The notes under the pieces were generated by a model. It ran no database searches. It saw only the letters and a program-made list of their open reading frames with translations, and was not told the DNA's origin. 64,000 nucleotides of DNA, taken from contig JASFXZ010000009.1 of NCBI GenBank assembly GCA_032209605.1, positions 18,215,553 through 18,279,552 on the forward strand, written 5' to 3'. The position numbers were made by a program, and so were the translations under genes. This document shows positions 13,901 to 25,262 of the stretch, piece after piece (positions within the stretch are counted from its first letter, which is position 1; each line of letters starts with the position of its first letter). This DNA is from Mactromeris polynyma (lineage: Eukaryota > Mollusca > Bivalvia > Venerida > Mactridae).

Positions 13901-16900
13901 ATGCTGCTCAACATAAAAAAACTCCACTATGGGTCTTAATGCTGCTGAGCACCATAAACTCTGCTACAGGTTTTAATGATACTTAAAATCATAAACTCAA
14001 CTACATGCATATGGCTTAATGCTGCTTAAAATCATCAACTCTGCTTTAGTTCTTAATGCTGCTAAACATCATAATCTCTGCCATAGGTCTTAATTCTGCT
14101 TAACATCATAAACTCCATTATATGGCTAAATGCTGCTCAACATAAAAAACACCACTATGGGTCTTAATGCTGCTGAGCACCATAAACACTGCTACATGTT
14201 TTAATGTTGCTTAACATCATAAACTCAGCTACATGTATATGTCTTTATGCTGCTAAACATCATCAACTCTGCTTAAGGTCTTAATGCTGCTAAATATCAT
14301 TAACACTGCTATAGGTCTAAATGCTGCTTATCATCAAATTCTCTGCTATAGGTCTTAATGCTGCTGAGCACCATAATCTCTGCTATAGGTCTAAATGCTG
14401 CTTAACATAAAAAACTCTGCTATAGGTCTTAATGCTGCTGAGCACCATAAACACTGCTACATGTTTTAATGTTACATAACATCATAAACTCAGCTACATG
14501 TATATGTCTTAATGCTGCTAAGCATCACCAACTCAATTATAGGTCTTAATGCTGTTTAACATAATAAAGTCTGCTATAGGTCATTATGCTGCTTAACATC
14601 AAAAACCCCACTATATGTCTAAATGCTGCTTAGCACCATAAACTCTGCTATAGGTCTTAATTCTGCTAAACTCCATACACTTTGCTACAGCTTTATGCTA
14701 CTTAACATCATTAACTTAGCTACCAATTTAACCTGTCTCAAAAGCCACCACCTTTATGCAGTCTTGTGCCATCAGAGACATTTGCAATAGTCAGTTTAAT
14801 CTGTCTCAACAGCCACCTCATATATGCAGTATCTTGCCAGCAGGGGCATTTAAATTGAATCACTTTAACCTGTCTCAGCAGCCACCTCTTATATGCAGTC
14901 ATCTGCCAACTGAGGCACTTTAAATAAAAGTGAAAATACCAGCAGTCATCGCCTTAATACAAAAAGTTCTCACAACACAATATTGCTGGCAGACCTCTTC
15001 CCCATACACAATTTCTTCCAATAAGTTACATAATTCATTTATTTTCAGGTCTCCATTCAATGTGATGTTGGTGTATCTGCTAGTCACTGTTGAGATACTT
15101 GTTTGATGCTGAGATACTGATGCACAGTGCATGGTAAGTTAGACTGTCACAGAATCCTTCATATAAACTGCAAATATTAATGAAAGAGCTAACCCACCAG
15201 AATTGATTATTACATAGTTTGGGGAAAGATTAAAGTTACATTGTATTTCCTACACAATCATGATAGAAATGAGCAATGACAAGGGAGGTAACCATGCAGA
15301 TAACAGTCTGTTTGTAAAGGGCTAAACCTTCTGTATGGTATAATATATAATGCAAAGATAATGTGAATAATAAGTTGTGGGTAAGCTCTGTTATTTAATA
15401 TGTGTTGTGGAAATTCTGCTGAGAATCAATTGGAGAGATGAAAGACCACCTTAATGCTGCTTAACATCATAAACTCAGCTTTAGGTCTTAATGCTGCTTA
15501 ACATCATAAACTCCACTATGGGCTTAATGCTGCTAAACATTATAAAGTCTGCTATAGGTCTTAATGCTGCTTAACATCATCAACACCACTATAGGTCTAA
15601 ATGCTGCTAAACATTATAAACTTCGCTATAAGTCTTAATGCTGCTTAACAACATAAACTCAGATATAGGTCTTAATGCTGCTAAACATTATAAACTCTGC
15701 TATAGGTCTAAATGCTGCTCAACATAAAACACCTCCACTATGGGTCTTAATGCTGTTGAGCACCATAACCTCTGCTACAGGTTTTAATGTTAGTTAAAAT
15801 CATAAACTCAACTACACGTATATGACTTAATGCTGTTAAACATCATTAACTCTGCTATAGGTATGAATGCTGATAAACACCTTGCACTCTGCTATAGGTC
15901 TTAATGCTGCAAAACATTATAAACTCTGCTATAGGTCTTAATGCTGCTAAACATCATCAACTCTGCTCTAGGTCTTAATGCTGCTAAATATCATAAACTT
16001 CACTATAGGTCTTAAATGCTGAGCACCATAAACTCTGTTACAGGTTTTAATGTTACTTTAAATCATAAACTCAACTACATGCATATGACATAATGCTGCT
16101 AAACATCATCAACTCTGCTTTTGGTCTTAATGCTGCTAAACATCATAAACTTCACTAGAGGTCTTAATGCTGAAAACATTATAAACTCTGCTATAGGTCT
16201 TAATGTAGCTAAACATTATAAACTTCACTATAAGTCTTAATTCTGCTTAACATCATAAACTCCATTATATGGCTAAATGCTGCTCAACATAAAAAACACC
16301 ACTATGGGTCTTAATGCTGCTGAGCACCATAAACACTGCTACATGTTTTAATGTTGCTTAACATCATAAACTCAGCTACATGTATATGTCTTTATGCTGC
16401 TAAACATCATCAACTCTGCTTAAGGTCTTAATGCTGCTAAATATCATTAACACTGCTATAGGTCTAAATGCTGCTTATCATCAAATTCTCTGCTATAGGT
16501 CTTAATGCTGCTGAGCACCATAATCTCTGCTATAGGTCTAAATGCTGCTTAACATAAAAAACTCTGCTATAGGTCTTAATGCTGCTGAGCACCATAAACA
16601 CTGCTACATGTTTTAATGGTACTTAACATCATAAACTCAGCTACATGTATATGTCTTAATGCTGCTAAGCATCACCAACTCAATTATAGGTCTTAATGCT
16701 GTTTAACATAATAAAGTCTGCTATAGGTCATTATGCTGCTTAACATCAAAAACCCCACTATATGTCTAAATGCTGCTTAGCACCATAAACTCTGCTATAG
16801 GTCTTAATTCTGCTAAACTCCATACACTTTGCTACAGCTTTATGCTACTTAACATCATAAACTTAGCTACCAATTTAACCTGTCTCAAAAGCCACCACCT

Positions 16901-17269
16901 TTATGCAGTCTTGTGCCATCAGAGACATTTGCAATAGTCAGTTTAATCTGTCTCAACAGCCACCTCATATATGCAGTATCTTGCCAGCAGGGGCATTTAA
17001 ATTGAATCACTTTAACCTGTCTCAGCAGCCACCTCTTATATGCAGTCATCTGCCAACTGAGGCACTTTCAATAAAAGTGAAAATACCAGCAGTCATTGCT
17101 TTAATACAAAAAGTTCTCACAACACAATATTGCTGGCAGACCTCTTCCCCATACACAATTTCTTCCAATAAGTTACATAATTCATTTATTTTCAGGTCTC
17201 TATTCAATGTGATGTTGGTGTATCTGCTAGTCACTGTTGAGATACTTGTTTGATGCTGAGATACTGATG

Positions 17270-18970
17270 GTTTCATCCTACAAATCCAGACAAGTGTTAC
17301 GCGGCCCAAATCGGTACCCGCACGTAACGTAGTGGAGGCAACAATGATCCATAACCAGGGATGTGATGATGGCACGATAAAACGACAATAACACAGTTCC
17401 GTTGATAATCAAATTTAATAACAGTGAACTAAGTCTGCAGAGTAATAATAACGTTCACAGTAAAGTACATTCAATAATAATCACTAAGATAAGTCTCAAA
17501 ATACACAAAGTTTTAGAGTTTAAATCACAAAGAAAACACAAAGTAAAAATAGTCACAAAGACAAATGTCACTTAGACAATTTCCTAAAAGTATCATCTCA
17601 CTCATATTTAATTATTTCTTTTATATAATGTCTTAACAAATTACCCGCGAAAGAGAGGAGGTGTCATGCGTTAATCACGTGATTCTAATTAACAAATGAA
17701 ATGGCGGTTTTAACAAAATAAAGGATCAATGGGCGTGTTCTTCATTATTTCATAATACATACACTTTGTCTTGCATACTAAGAGACTGTTTCCCCGCAGA
17801 AGCCACATAAATGTTACGCCGAAACCATAGACGCGTATTTATCTATCAATTAGGTAATTAAACTGTCGATTCAAATATACTTATATAGATAAAAATTATC
17901 ATTCAACAAACCTCAAATATACTTATATAGATAAAGATTATCATTCAACAAACCTGTCATCGGTTTACAACTTAAACATTTATGGTTACTTAGTAGTATC
18001 AATCAAAACTAAGAACGTTTATTGTAAGTCATAGTAATGCGTTGCTATAGTATCGTGAAGTACCCAAATAACACAAAGAAGTTTTATGAATTATAGAAAG
18101 AAAATAACTATCAAAATCTGAGGAATTGATATAAATCATGAAAACAATTTGACACTAAAATTGTTAAATTTTAGCCTTGTAATACAAACATCTTCTCAAG
18201 CCTGATGTGTAGCAATTGAAAACCATACCAGCTACAGGTCCATATAGGGCTTGGTGGTAGAAAATAAGCTTTGTTGGACAGGCTCATATATATATCAACG
18301 ACACAGAGAGGTTCAAAGAACGACAAAGTTCAAAACTCGCCGTCGAAACAACTGAGCTAAGTAGGAGTATGCGGTACACCAAACCAGAGCTGCAGGCGCA
18401 ATACTCCACTCCCTGAGGACGTCCAAAAAGGTCCATGGATAAGTTTTATATCACTGTAAAGCTGAATTTGAAGTTTCAAAAACATTTGGGTAGACACGTG
18501 ACATCATGGTACGTTTTGAGAAATCCAAGATGGTCATCAGATATTTGAAAAAAAACACCGATTTCTTGAGTTGCGGGTCAAATGAGTGGGCAAACGGATA
18601 TCTTTCTTTGTAAATCGTAATAAACAATCACTGGGACATTGGACATTGTAAAAATATGCCAATTGATGAACATATTCTATGTTTTCTGGATTTCTTTTAA
18701 AAAGCTAAAAAAAAGCAGGAAAAATAGCGAAATTTCATCATGGGGTTATAATCTTTACTTCTCACGGCTGATACAATGCAGTAATCAGTATTTTTACTAT
18801 TTAAACGTTGGTGTTATCAATTGTCCTCAAAAGCAGTTTATAGAGAACAGGTGATTTGCGATGTAGTTTCAACAATATGCATTATACAGCTCAAGAGTAT
18901 TTGTAATATGTTCAACTTATAATGTCTGGCTCTCCATATTTGTTCCACTTTTTTCATTGTTCTGAAGATT
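17270..18970. other. Low-copy sequence right of the satellite edge; possible LTR- or promoter-like module on the minus strand
   Basis: Homology to the satellite stops abruptly after 'gatactgatg' at 17269. The next ~100 bp are unusually CpG-rich for this window ('gttacgcggcccaaatcgg', 'cgcacgtaacg'). Read on the minus strand, a good TATA-like sequence (TATATAAAAG, about 17621-17630) lies upstream of them. A promoter followed by a short CpG-rich end is what a solo LTR could look like, but I cannot define the ends or a target duplication. A 42-bp direct duplication is at 17871-17954. No convincing gene is seen. Confidence 0.3.
17871..17954. repeat. 42-bp direct tandem duplication
   Basis: Two adjacent copies start with 'tcaaatatacttatatagat' at 17871 and 17913 and differ at a single base (aaaaatt versus aaagatt). 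Confidence 0.9.
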
Positions 18971-18974
18971 CTAC

Positions 18975-18988
18975 GTTGCCATGGCAAC
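18975..18988. promoter_or_regulatory. Perfect palindrome matching the RFX X-box
   Basis: GTTGCCATGGCAAC is a perfect 14-bp palindrome. It matches the ideal dimeric binding site of RFX transcription factors (two GTTGCC/GGCAAC half-sites with no gap). No gene start is visible close by; the candidate minus-strand gene begins about 1.7 kb to the right. One chance occurrence cannot be excluded. Confidence 0.45.
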
Positions 18989-19246
18989 ACATTGAATTAA
19001 ATGTATGTTTTTATTTGCCAATCTTTTGTACTATGTAGTGTAAAATGAAGTTCCTGACTACAAAGTAACGCTACGCTATTTTGGCACATTTTTAGACTAT
19101 ACCCATTCTCCTGTATTTTCCAGCCATAGTACTGATATTTGTGTGTATCGAATATTGATCAACAGACAAAATTGATGATATATCAATTGTATCAATCACA
19201 GCCCTTAACATACTTATCATTTATTTACCTAGACATCTTTTGTTAC

Positions 19247-19478
19247 AGTATATTAGGATTCATAATAGTTGTAAACTGACAGAGTAAATCTGGAGCATTC
19301 TCAAACAATTCTGGTGCCGATTGTTTCATGGCATCTTCAAACTTCTTTAAAGCATCATGTCCTGACACTCTGAACCAAGTCTTTGGACATACATCTCTGC
19401 CGCCATAGTTGTCAGAACATCCAGCGACTATTACGACAACATTCTTGGCTGCCTTTAAAGCACACTTATCTTGTGGGA
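19247..19478 (-). CDS. Candidate exon 3 of a minus-strand gene, C-terminal part resembling KDM5/JARID1 JmjC sequence
   Basis: The exon is open for 232 bases between an AG acceptor ('atctgttag', 19479-19480) and a GT donor ('gtaaca', 19241-19246). It is entered in phase 1 and left in phase 2. Its first ~30 residues (containing AKNVVVIVAG and CSDNYGG) are not recognised. From PKTWF onward it resembles the KDM5 family: PKTWFRVSGHDALKKFED, then APELFENAPDLL, then a TIMNPN ending. KDM5 proteins have PKTWY, PELF, PDLLHQ and MNPN in the same order and spacing. In KDM5 the iron-binding HxE motif lies about 17 residues before PKTW. Here that region has no such motif, so demethylase activity is not expected from this reading. 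The usual next exon (…YRTNQCAGEF…) was not found further left in the window. The acceptor tract is weak. This could be a chimeric or decayed gene copy. Confidence 0.5.
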
Positions 19479-19812
19479 CTAACAGATCAAATATGCCATA
19501 ATCAAGACATTGCAATCACAAATAAAAACCATACAGAAAATACATTACAGTGTATTTTTCAGCTAATTTAGTGTTACTGATTCAATATTCAGTATATTGC
19601 AGAAAAAATCTGACAAAAGATAGAGGAGATATATACCACTTAAATCCATACAGAAATACATGTAATATGGTCTTTATAAGACATTTGTTTTATCCAGTAA
19701 AGAATTTTATTAAGCATTAATGTACCAGAAACACAAATGTGTGTTAGATAAAACAGATGTTCACCATTTTAAGTCGAACATAATTTATGATCTGGGCTGA
19801 CTATGGACTTAC

Positions 19813-19866
19813 CAGTGTAAATAGTTGATAGAATAACTTCAATGATCCTCATCATGTCAAAAGAAC
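19813..19866 (-). CDS. Candidate exon 2 of the same minus-strand gene (18 codons)
   Basis: A 54-bp exon lies between the acceptor 'gtgtttctccag' and the strong donor ACTG|gtaagt. It reads SFDMMRIIEVILSTIYT in the frame needed by both neighbours (entered and left in phase 1). The frame also stays open through the acceptor for about 13 codons, so the true 5' border could be further right. The product is not recognised. The agreement of phase across exons 1-2-3 is the main support. Confidence 0.45.
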
Positions 19867-20024
19867 CTGGAGAAACACATTCCGACATAACATCATGATA
19901 CCCGAATTATTAACAGTACAACAGTTAAATAGTAAGAGAAGTTAAATAACACAATATTTATCCATTATGAAAAAGAAAAGAACTACCTCAATTAAAATGT
20001 TACTCCTATTTATATTCTGTGGTC

Positions 20025-20395
20025 TAGGGTTGAGAGGATTAATCAATCCATTGATGCATCATGATGCAAGCTCTCTGGATACACATATTGATACGTTCGT
20101 AAACACAACTGCCACGCATTGAATGCAGTACTGCGTTGAAACCATTGAAATTCTAAATACTTTAGTCATGTTTAGTCATTTGTGTTTTGTTTTTAACAGG
20201 AAACAAGTATTGTGAAGTAAATATTCGTAAATAATGCTATTAGTTAATATATCCTTACCCTTAATGCTAACAAGGTGGAATTTAGAGCATTTTAGTAAGT
20301 ATTCTTTATGATATATCGTGATACAAATCCTATCACAAAAGGTATATTGTGATACATGTATGGTATCGCGTTAGGTCCGTATTGTCTCACCCCTA
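20025..20395. mobile_element. hAT-type MITE, 371 bp, with 8-bp target duplication
   Basis: The element runs from 'tagggttgaga' to 'tctcaccccta', an imperfect terminal inverted repeat of about 11 bp. It is flanked on both sides by the identical 8-mer CTGTGGTC (20017-20024 and 20396-20403). An 8-bp duplication with short TIRs is typical of hAT transposons. There is no coding capacity, so it is a non-autonomous copy. A relative is at 45800-46184 in the same orientation. It lies inside intron 1 of the candidate gene. Confidence 0.85.
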
Positions 20396-20684
20396 CTGTG
20401 GTCAGATGAAATTGACTGTGCATGGCAAATACCAAGTGTAAACCTCAATATTTCAATTGCTGCATATGCCCCATAACTACATGTATTAATAATATGCAAC
20501 TGTATGATTTTCACAAAATTCATGAACTTAAAACATCATTTAAATTCTAGTGAATAGTAAGTTTACGGTGGCCTTAAATACCAGCAATATCCAATAATAA
20601 CTGCTTGTATATGTGATATCTCAAATTAAAAACTTCAGAGAAGAGGAAAAATAAAGTGAACTATATGTGACGTATGTCGCTTAC

Positions 20685-20730
20685 CTGTGTTATCATACTT
20701 TATATGACGTTTACCGGAAAATGTCAACAT
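20685..20730 (-). CDS. Candidate first coding exon (ATG) of the minus-strand gene
   Basis: ATG at 20730 opens MLTFSGKRHIKYDNT and runs to a good donor, ACACAG|gtaagc, ending in phase 1, which is what exon 2 requires. An in-frame stop lies upstream, with no other ATG between, so this start is the natural choice. The 5' side is locally CpG-richer ('ccgcggcc' near 20761-20768). About 300 bp upstream on the gene strand is AAATGGCGCC (21046-21037), which resembles a YY1 site seen near many animal promoters. Intron 1 (20684-19867) holds a hAT-type MITE at 20025-20395. The exon is short and unidentified, so the model needs transcript support. Confidence 0.4.
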
Positions 20731-20739
20731 GTGGAATAA

Positions 20740-22350
20740 GTTGTGCAGGGTCTTATCTGTCCGCGGCCTTCATGTATAGATGTTTCCTATGCATCGGATA
20801 CATGTACGGCTTCATTTCTAATACCAGGCTACATGTGCATGGACAGTCATGGTCATGATTCTTGTTCGCAATTCAGGTGAAATACGCTGTACAACAAATC
20901 AGAGAGATGTCACTTTGCAACGGAGTTTTTCAACCCTTTTTATATCTCACCTTTATCATTTAAACAATCCTATAATTATCCCAGAACCGCGGTTCATCCG
21001 ATTATGTTGAGAGGACAGACGAATATTAATCCAGAAGGCGCCATTTGCAATAATTGTCTGGAGTCGAGGTAAAAGTTTGTGCCGTACGGTCAGTACCGTT
21101 ATTTTACAAAAATGTGTTTGATAAACCTGTCTAGTTTATTATAATATATTTGATATGTTGCAATAGATTCCATTATAAAGTTAAACATCTCCCACTTTGC
21201 TGACATTGCTTCAAAATGCAATATATTTACATATTTTATCATAAAATAACATAGATCTATTATTAAATAAAATATGTGTGCTTAATATGATTGTTGCCTT
21301 TTGAATCAATCATATACATACATATATCTTTATATAAGCCATGAATTAACAGATAAGTCATTCTGCCTTGATCTACATTTCCAATCAATGAGTTATGACA
21401 TTGATTGACCATTGGGATGGAATGGTAAAATAATTGTACCCAAATAAAATTATATTTTTCAGTTAAATACCTAGATATACACTGCCATCCAAAAGTTTCT
21501 TCACACATGAATATTTTGAATTCATTACATTTTAATGCAGAATTTCAAATAAGACATGTATGACCACGAAGTAAAATTATTCATCTTCTGTGATGGAAAG
21601 TTAAGAATTAACAATTTGCACATCTCGGCAGCAGCATCTATCGACCATCATCAAAAAGCAACATTGATTGTTGTTCAGTCACTTTTACACCACTGAATAA
21701 AACTATGGCGTGTAATGTTTGTAAATAGATCTGGATCAACTTTAGCACTGTTAAATGTGTTTGCAAAACTTTTGATGCAGTGAAAAAAAGTACACAGAGA
21801 AAGTGAGTAATGTTGAGGCATGCAGATGTATAAATATTTCCCTGTAACGTTTCCAAGAAATGAAGACATGAAGTTCTTGTGCGTGTACTTCCATTAGCAG
21901 TCCAGGATGCAACAAATATGTTCAGTGTTCTGTCCGTTTGATGATTCTAGGAAAGTTTATTTTACCATCCATCTAGTGCAGTCCTTCCTCAGATACCTAG
22001 GTCTCTAATTACGTTACACTTCATACAGTCATGTTTAGAATAAATCAACCAGAACTATCATTGGTCTACAGACAATATTGAGGATCAATCTCAGAAATCA
22101 ATCATAGTTTTCAGAAGGCTGATGTATTAGTATTAGATTTTCCAGAAAAGATGTGTCAAGTGTAATGTAATTAATCAGTGTGGGCATCTGACAATAACGA
22201 TAGTGTTGTGTTCAACAGGAACTGACAGGTCATCACAATACGTACTGGTCATAGAGCCCAGAGTTGTATGTTCATGTTTAAATGGTATGAGTGCTGGTGC
22301 GCTGGTAATCCATGGTCACTTTTGTATACACATTTTTATAAACATGAACC
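20740..22350. other. No gene recognised
   Basis: This is AT-rich sequence. Around 20740-21080 it is somewhat richer in CpG, possibly the promoter side of the minus-strand candidate gene. Overlapping minus-strand frames at 21638-21869 reach 64-72 codons. One contains SFANTFNSAKVDPDLF after a pyrimidine-rich stretch, but I could not tie it to splice borders or a family. Confidence 0.4.
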
Positions 22351-22352
22351 AT

Positions 22353-22494
22353 ATAGTATTGTATAGATTTTTTGACCTCATGGTAAATGCAAACGATAAA
22401 TTAGTCTTTATCAGAAGTGGCCAAACTACTAATTTATTGTGTGCATTGACCATGAAGATATGCAAATTTTGACAGGTCAATAAATCTATACTAT
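22353..22494. mobile_element. Inverted-repeat (foldback/MITE-like) element, ~142 bp
   Basis: Left arm 22353-22405 and right arm 22428-22494 are imperfect inverse copies: 'atagattttttgacct' pairs with 'aggtcaataaatctat', and 'aacgataaattagt' pairs with 'actaatttattgt'. The right arm has a 19-bp insertion relative to the left. The loop is about 22 bases. TA lies at both outer ends, compatible with a TA target duplication but too short to prove one. Confidence 0.65.
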
Positions 22495-23008
22495 ACCACA
22501 TTTTACCAAAAATACACTTTTTAGTATAAACACAACTAAGATGAATATTCTTTTGAACATTTTATTTACATATTTGTTCTTTAGTAAAATCATGTGGTGT
22601 ATACTGTATTTAGAAACAATTGTCTAAATTTAGCATAAAGGGCACATAAACAGTAATCAGTGGTAATCATTCAAACACATACACGGATAACATACTTTCC
22701 ATGAACATTGTAGTCTTTCATTATGGTCAAAACATGACTCTACAACAACATCTAAATTAACCTTACAGTTGTAACAACTGCATTTAAATGCCACCATCTT
22801 TTATTGTTATGTAAATATTTAAAATTCTGTATTTAGCAGCATATATTAATTTCAAATGAGAAAATAAGCTTCTAGTCTGGGATTCTAAACAATGGTAAAC
22901 ATCTTCATATTCCTTACATGTGTTCAAATATATATAGCTTTATTTCCTGACAAGCAGTTCAATCTCATCATTAATGAACATTTTATTTTTATTCAACAGT
23001 CAAGGAAG

Positions 23009-23170
23009 ATGAGATTGGTTCATTTTGAGCTGCCTATCAGAATAGAAAGAACAAATACCATAAATGACCCACCTACCTAGCATAGAAATCTAGCTAGAGA
23101 AGATGACCAGTCACAATACAGCATGTTGTCTCACATCCTGACAGGCAGCTCAAAATGAATCAATCTCATT
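23009..23170. mobile_element. Inverted-repeat element with ~35-bp arms
   Basis: Arm 23009-23042 ('atgagattggttcattttga') is the inverse of 23136-23170 ('caaaatgaatcaatctcatt') with few mismatches, around a ~93-base centre. It has no coding potential. It is probably a small non-autonomous DNA element; target duplication is not evident. Confidence 0.65.
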
Positions 23171-25100
23171 GTTCATGATACATACTTTATTCTAATCTAA
23201 TTTCAATTTCCATCTGATAATCAAGAGTCAAAGTAAATACCATCTTTATGACTACAGAGTTGATTGTTATTGTCATCTATAATGTGGAATTCACAATAAA
23301 ACCTTATACAATCCACCTAATGCATGGTAAATAATCAGGAGCATGACTAATCTCAGATATACCTTACATATCTTGGAGATCTAATTTTACTTCTAGTTTC
23401 ATTTTAACATTCACACTCCTGAAAAGTTCCTTTTATTTACTACATCTTAACTACCATGCAACAACAAGACAACTAAGAATCATTCTTAAACATCCAAAAA
23501 CAGCTGACACATTAACATCTGAATGTCTTTTAATTTCTCTCAATTGATATAAGGGTACTAAGTTTGATAGTACCATCTGCATTAATTTTGTTTGTAAAAG
23601 TAGAGATCTCAAATTAATATTACCAATTTAACAAAGCATTGTGTATAATAATTACCATAATGTCTACCACAATACAAGATTACCAGATAACTAATTCACT
23701 ATAGAGGTCATCTACTTTATGAACAATTACCCAGTAAAACATTACCCAGGAAATATACAGGAACTAAAAAATGCACTGATAACATTTTATAAAAACAAAA
23801 TAAGCCTGGAAGTTCCCAGACTTACAAAACAAAACAGCAAATGTTTACTACATGTAGTTGTAAAATTCATAACAAAACACATGTATCCCCAAGAGTGAAG
23901 TCAGCCATACAGGAAAGTGGATAAGTAACAATATTCTCTTAATTCTGTTGGGCACACACTCTGAATTTCCAACTATAATTCAATACAATACTGCACAATA
24001 CAGTAAACTATCATATTGACATTCTTTACAATTTAACTTTATTCAATACAGTGCAATATCATACATTTCATTTTTCAATTTTTTTTTTTTTAGATACCTA
24101 CATTACAATGCACATATGAACATCAGGAAGTTTTTTAACAATTTGTCAAAGATGTGCAAGGTAAAATGGTTCACAGAAAACATTAAAAAATATATACAGA
24201 TTGCAAAAATATCAGCTTTATGCTATTCAGGAGACCTCGTTACATGACCCGAGATGGAGAACAAAGGATTCTCAGATGCAGTTATAATATAATACATTTA
24301 TAATGCTGATATTCTGCTACAATACAGTGCAACCTCTCCAGAACAGCAGCATCTCCAATAACAGATTCATTTTTCCATATTAAAACTTTACGAATATTTA
24401 AGACAAAATGTGTATGTCTCAAGATGTGCAAGTGTTCTGGTAGGTTGCACTTTACATTTGTTGCATAGTTTTAATGTATGTACATTGTTCTGAAAGATTA
24501 GAATGTCAGGCAAACATTTCTTATTCATTCCCAAGCAACTATAAAATTAGTGGTATCACAGAATTTCGTGAAAACAGATCTCGCAGAAAATCTTTCTTAA
24601 CAAATTATAGAAATACTCTTAAATCAGATTTTGCAACAACTGATCACAACTGTGCTTTATAACTAACAATTACCCTATGGTAATCACAAGCATGCTTTGG
24701 ACAATAATCCACTGTAATGCTTTTTAACACATTTTATAACACATATTGTAAATAAATAACATTAAACATCATAGCAAAATATCATAGAAAACTCATTTTC
24801 AATTTGTCACAGATTTGCAAGGTAAATACGTTTATACAATATACAAAATGTACATTAATACAATCATGCAGATTTGGATTCTTGTACAGCAAGACAGTCG
24901 GCAGTTTAAAAAGATGTTGTGTAGTCAGGTAAATAGATAAATAAGACTAGTTACGTTTCTAGACGTCTAGACTAACTAATACAGAAATTCATAAAAGATT
25001 ATGTATGTGTTCAATATCATACAAATATTTATATATATAGTAAGTTTCTTTATATAAGTATGTTTCATCTTATGGCAGACAGAGCAACATATTGAAATCA
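23171..25100. other. No gene recognised
   Basis: AT-rich sequence with a poly-T run near 24078-24091 and scattered short open frames. Two stretches ('tttgtca...gatgtgcaaggtaaa' near 24140 and a similar one near 24810) hint at an old duplication. Nothing here supports a gene. Confidence 0.4.
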
Positions 25101-25103
25101 GAG

Positions 25104-25262
25104 GGGTTAAGTTGTTACAGGGAATGCCACATACACACAAGACAATGCCTCCCCACACAGATCTGTGGGAAAACAACAATCTTCAAAAACATTAGGCACT
25201 GAGGAGGTGTAAGGAAAAAGGGGCACAAGGAAAGGACTGGGCGACCATAAAAACAACCAAGG
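25104..25262. repeat. Dispersed repeat, copy A
   Basis: 'ttaagttgttacagggaa', then 'ccccacacagatc', then 'aggcactgag.aggtg' recur in the same order at about 26323-26480. The copies are diverged (by eye roughly three quarters identical) and about 1.2 kb apart in direct orientation. Family not recognised. Confidence 0.7.

Larger units (their letters stand above)
1..17269. repeat. Macrosatellite array, eight ~2148-bp higher-order units
   Basis: Units begin with 'gattaaagttacattg' at 1, 2149, 4297, 6445, 8556, 10704, 12852 and 15228, giving lengths of 2148, 2148, 2148, 2111, 2148, 2148, 2376 and a last unit cut at 17269. About two thirds of each unit (roughly 200-1640 in unit 1) is a run of diverged ~37-bp monomers of the type 'ggtcttaatgctgctaaac' followed by 'atcataaactctgctata'. 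The rest is non-monomeric. Monomers within a unit differ clearly from each other, while the same position in different units is nearly identical. That is the hallmark of a higher-order repeat homogenised by unequal exchange. The array runs off the left edge, so its true size is unknown. It could be centromeric, subtelomeric or an interstitial macrosatellite; the sequence does not say which. Confidence 0.97.

Noticed and set aside
16903..17253. 116-codon plus-strand frame at the satellite edge
   Set aside because: It is open only because the last unit has a single base change (tttcaataaa for tttaaataaa). The other seven units have the stop.
21638..21869. Two overlapping minus-strand frames (64 and 72 codons)
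   Set aside because: One contains a protein-like stretch, but I could not find convincing borders on both sides or link it in phase to the downstream candidate exons.
22203..22501. Open frames on both strands (89 and 61 codons)
   Set aside because: Both run through the inverted-repeat element at 22353-22494, which explains the mirrored residues in the two translations.
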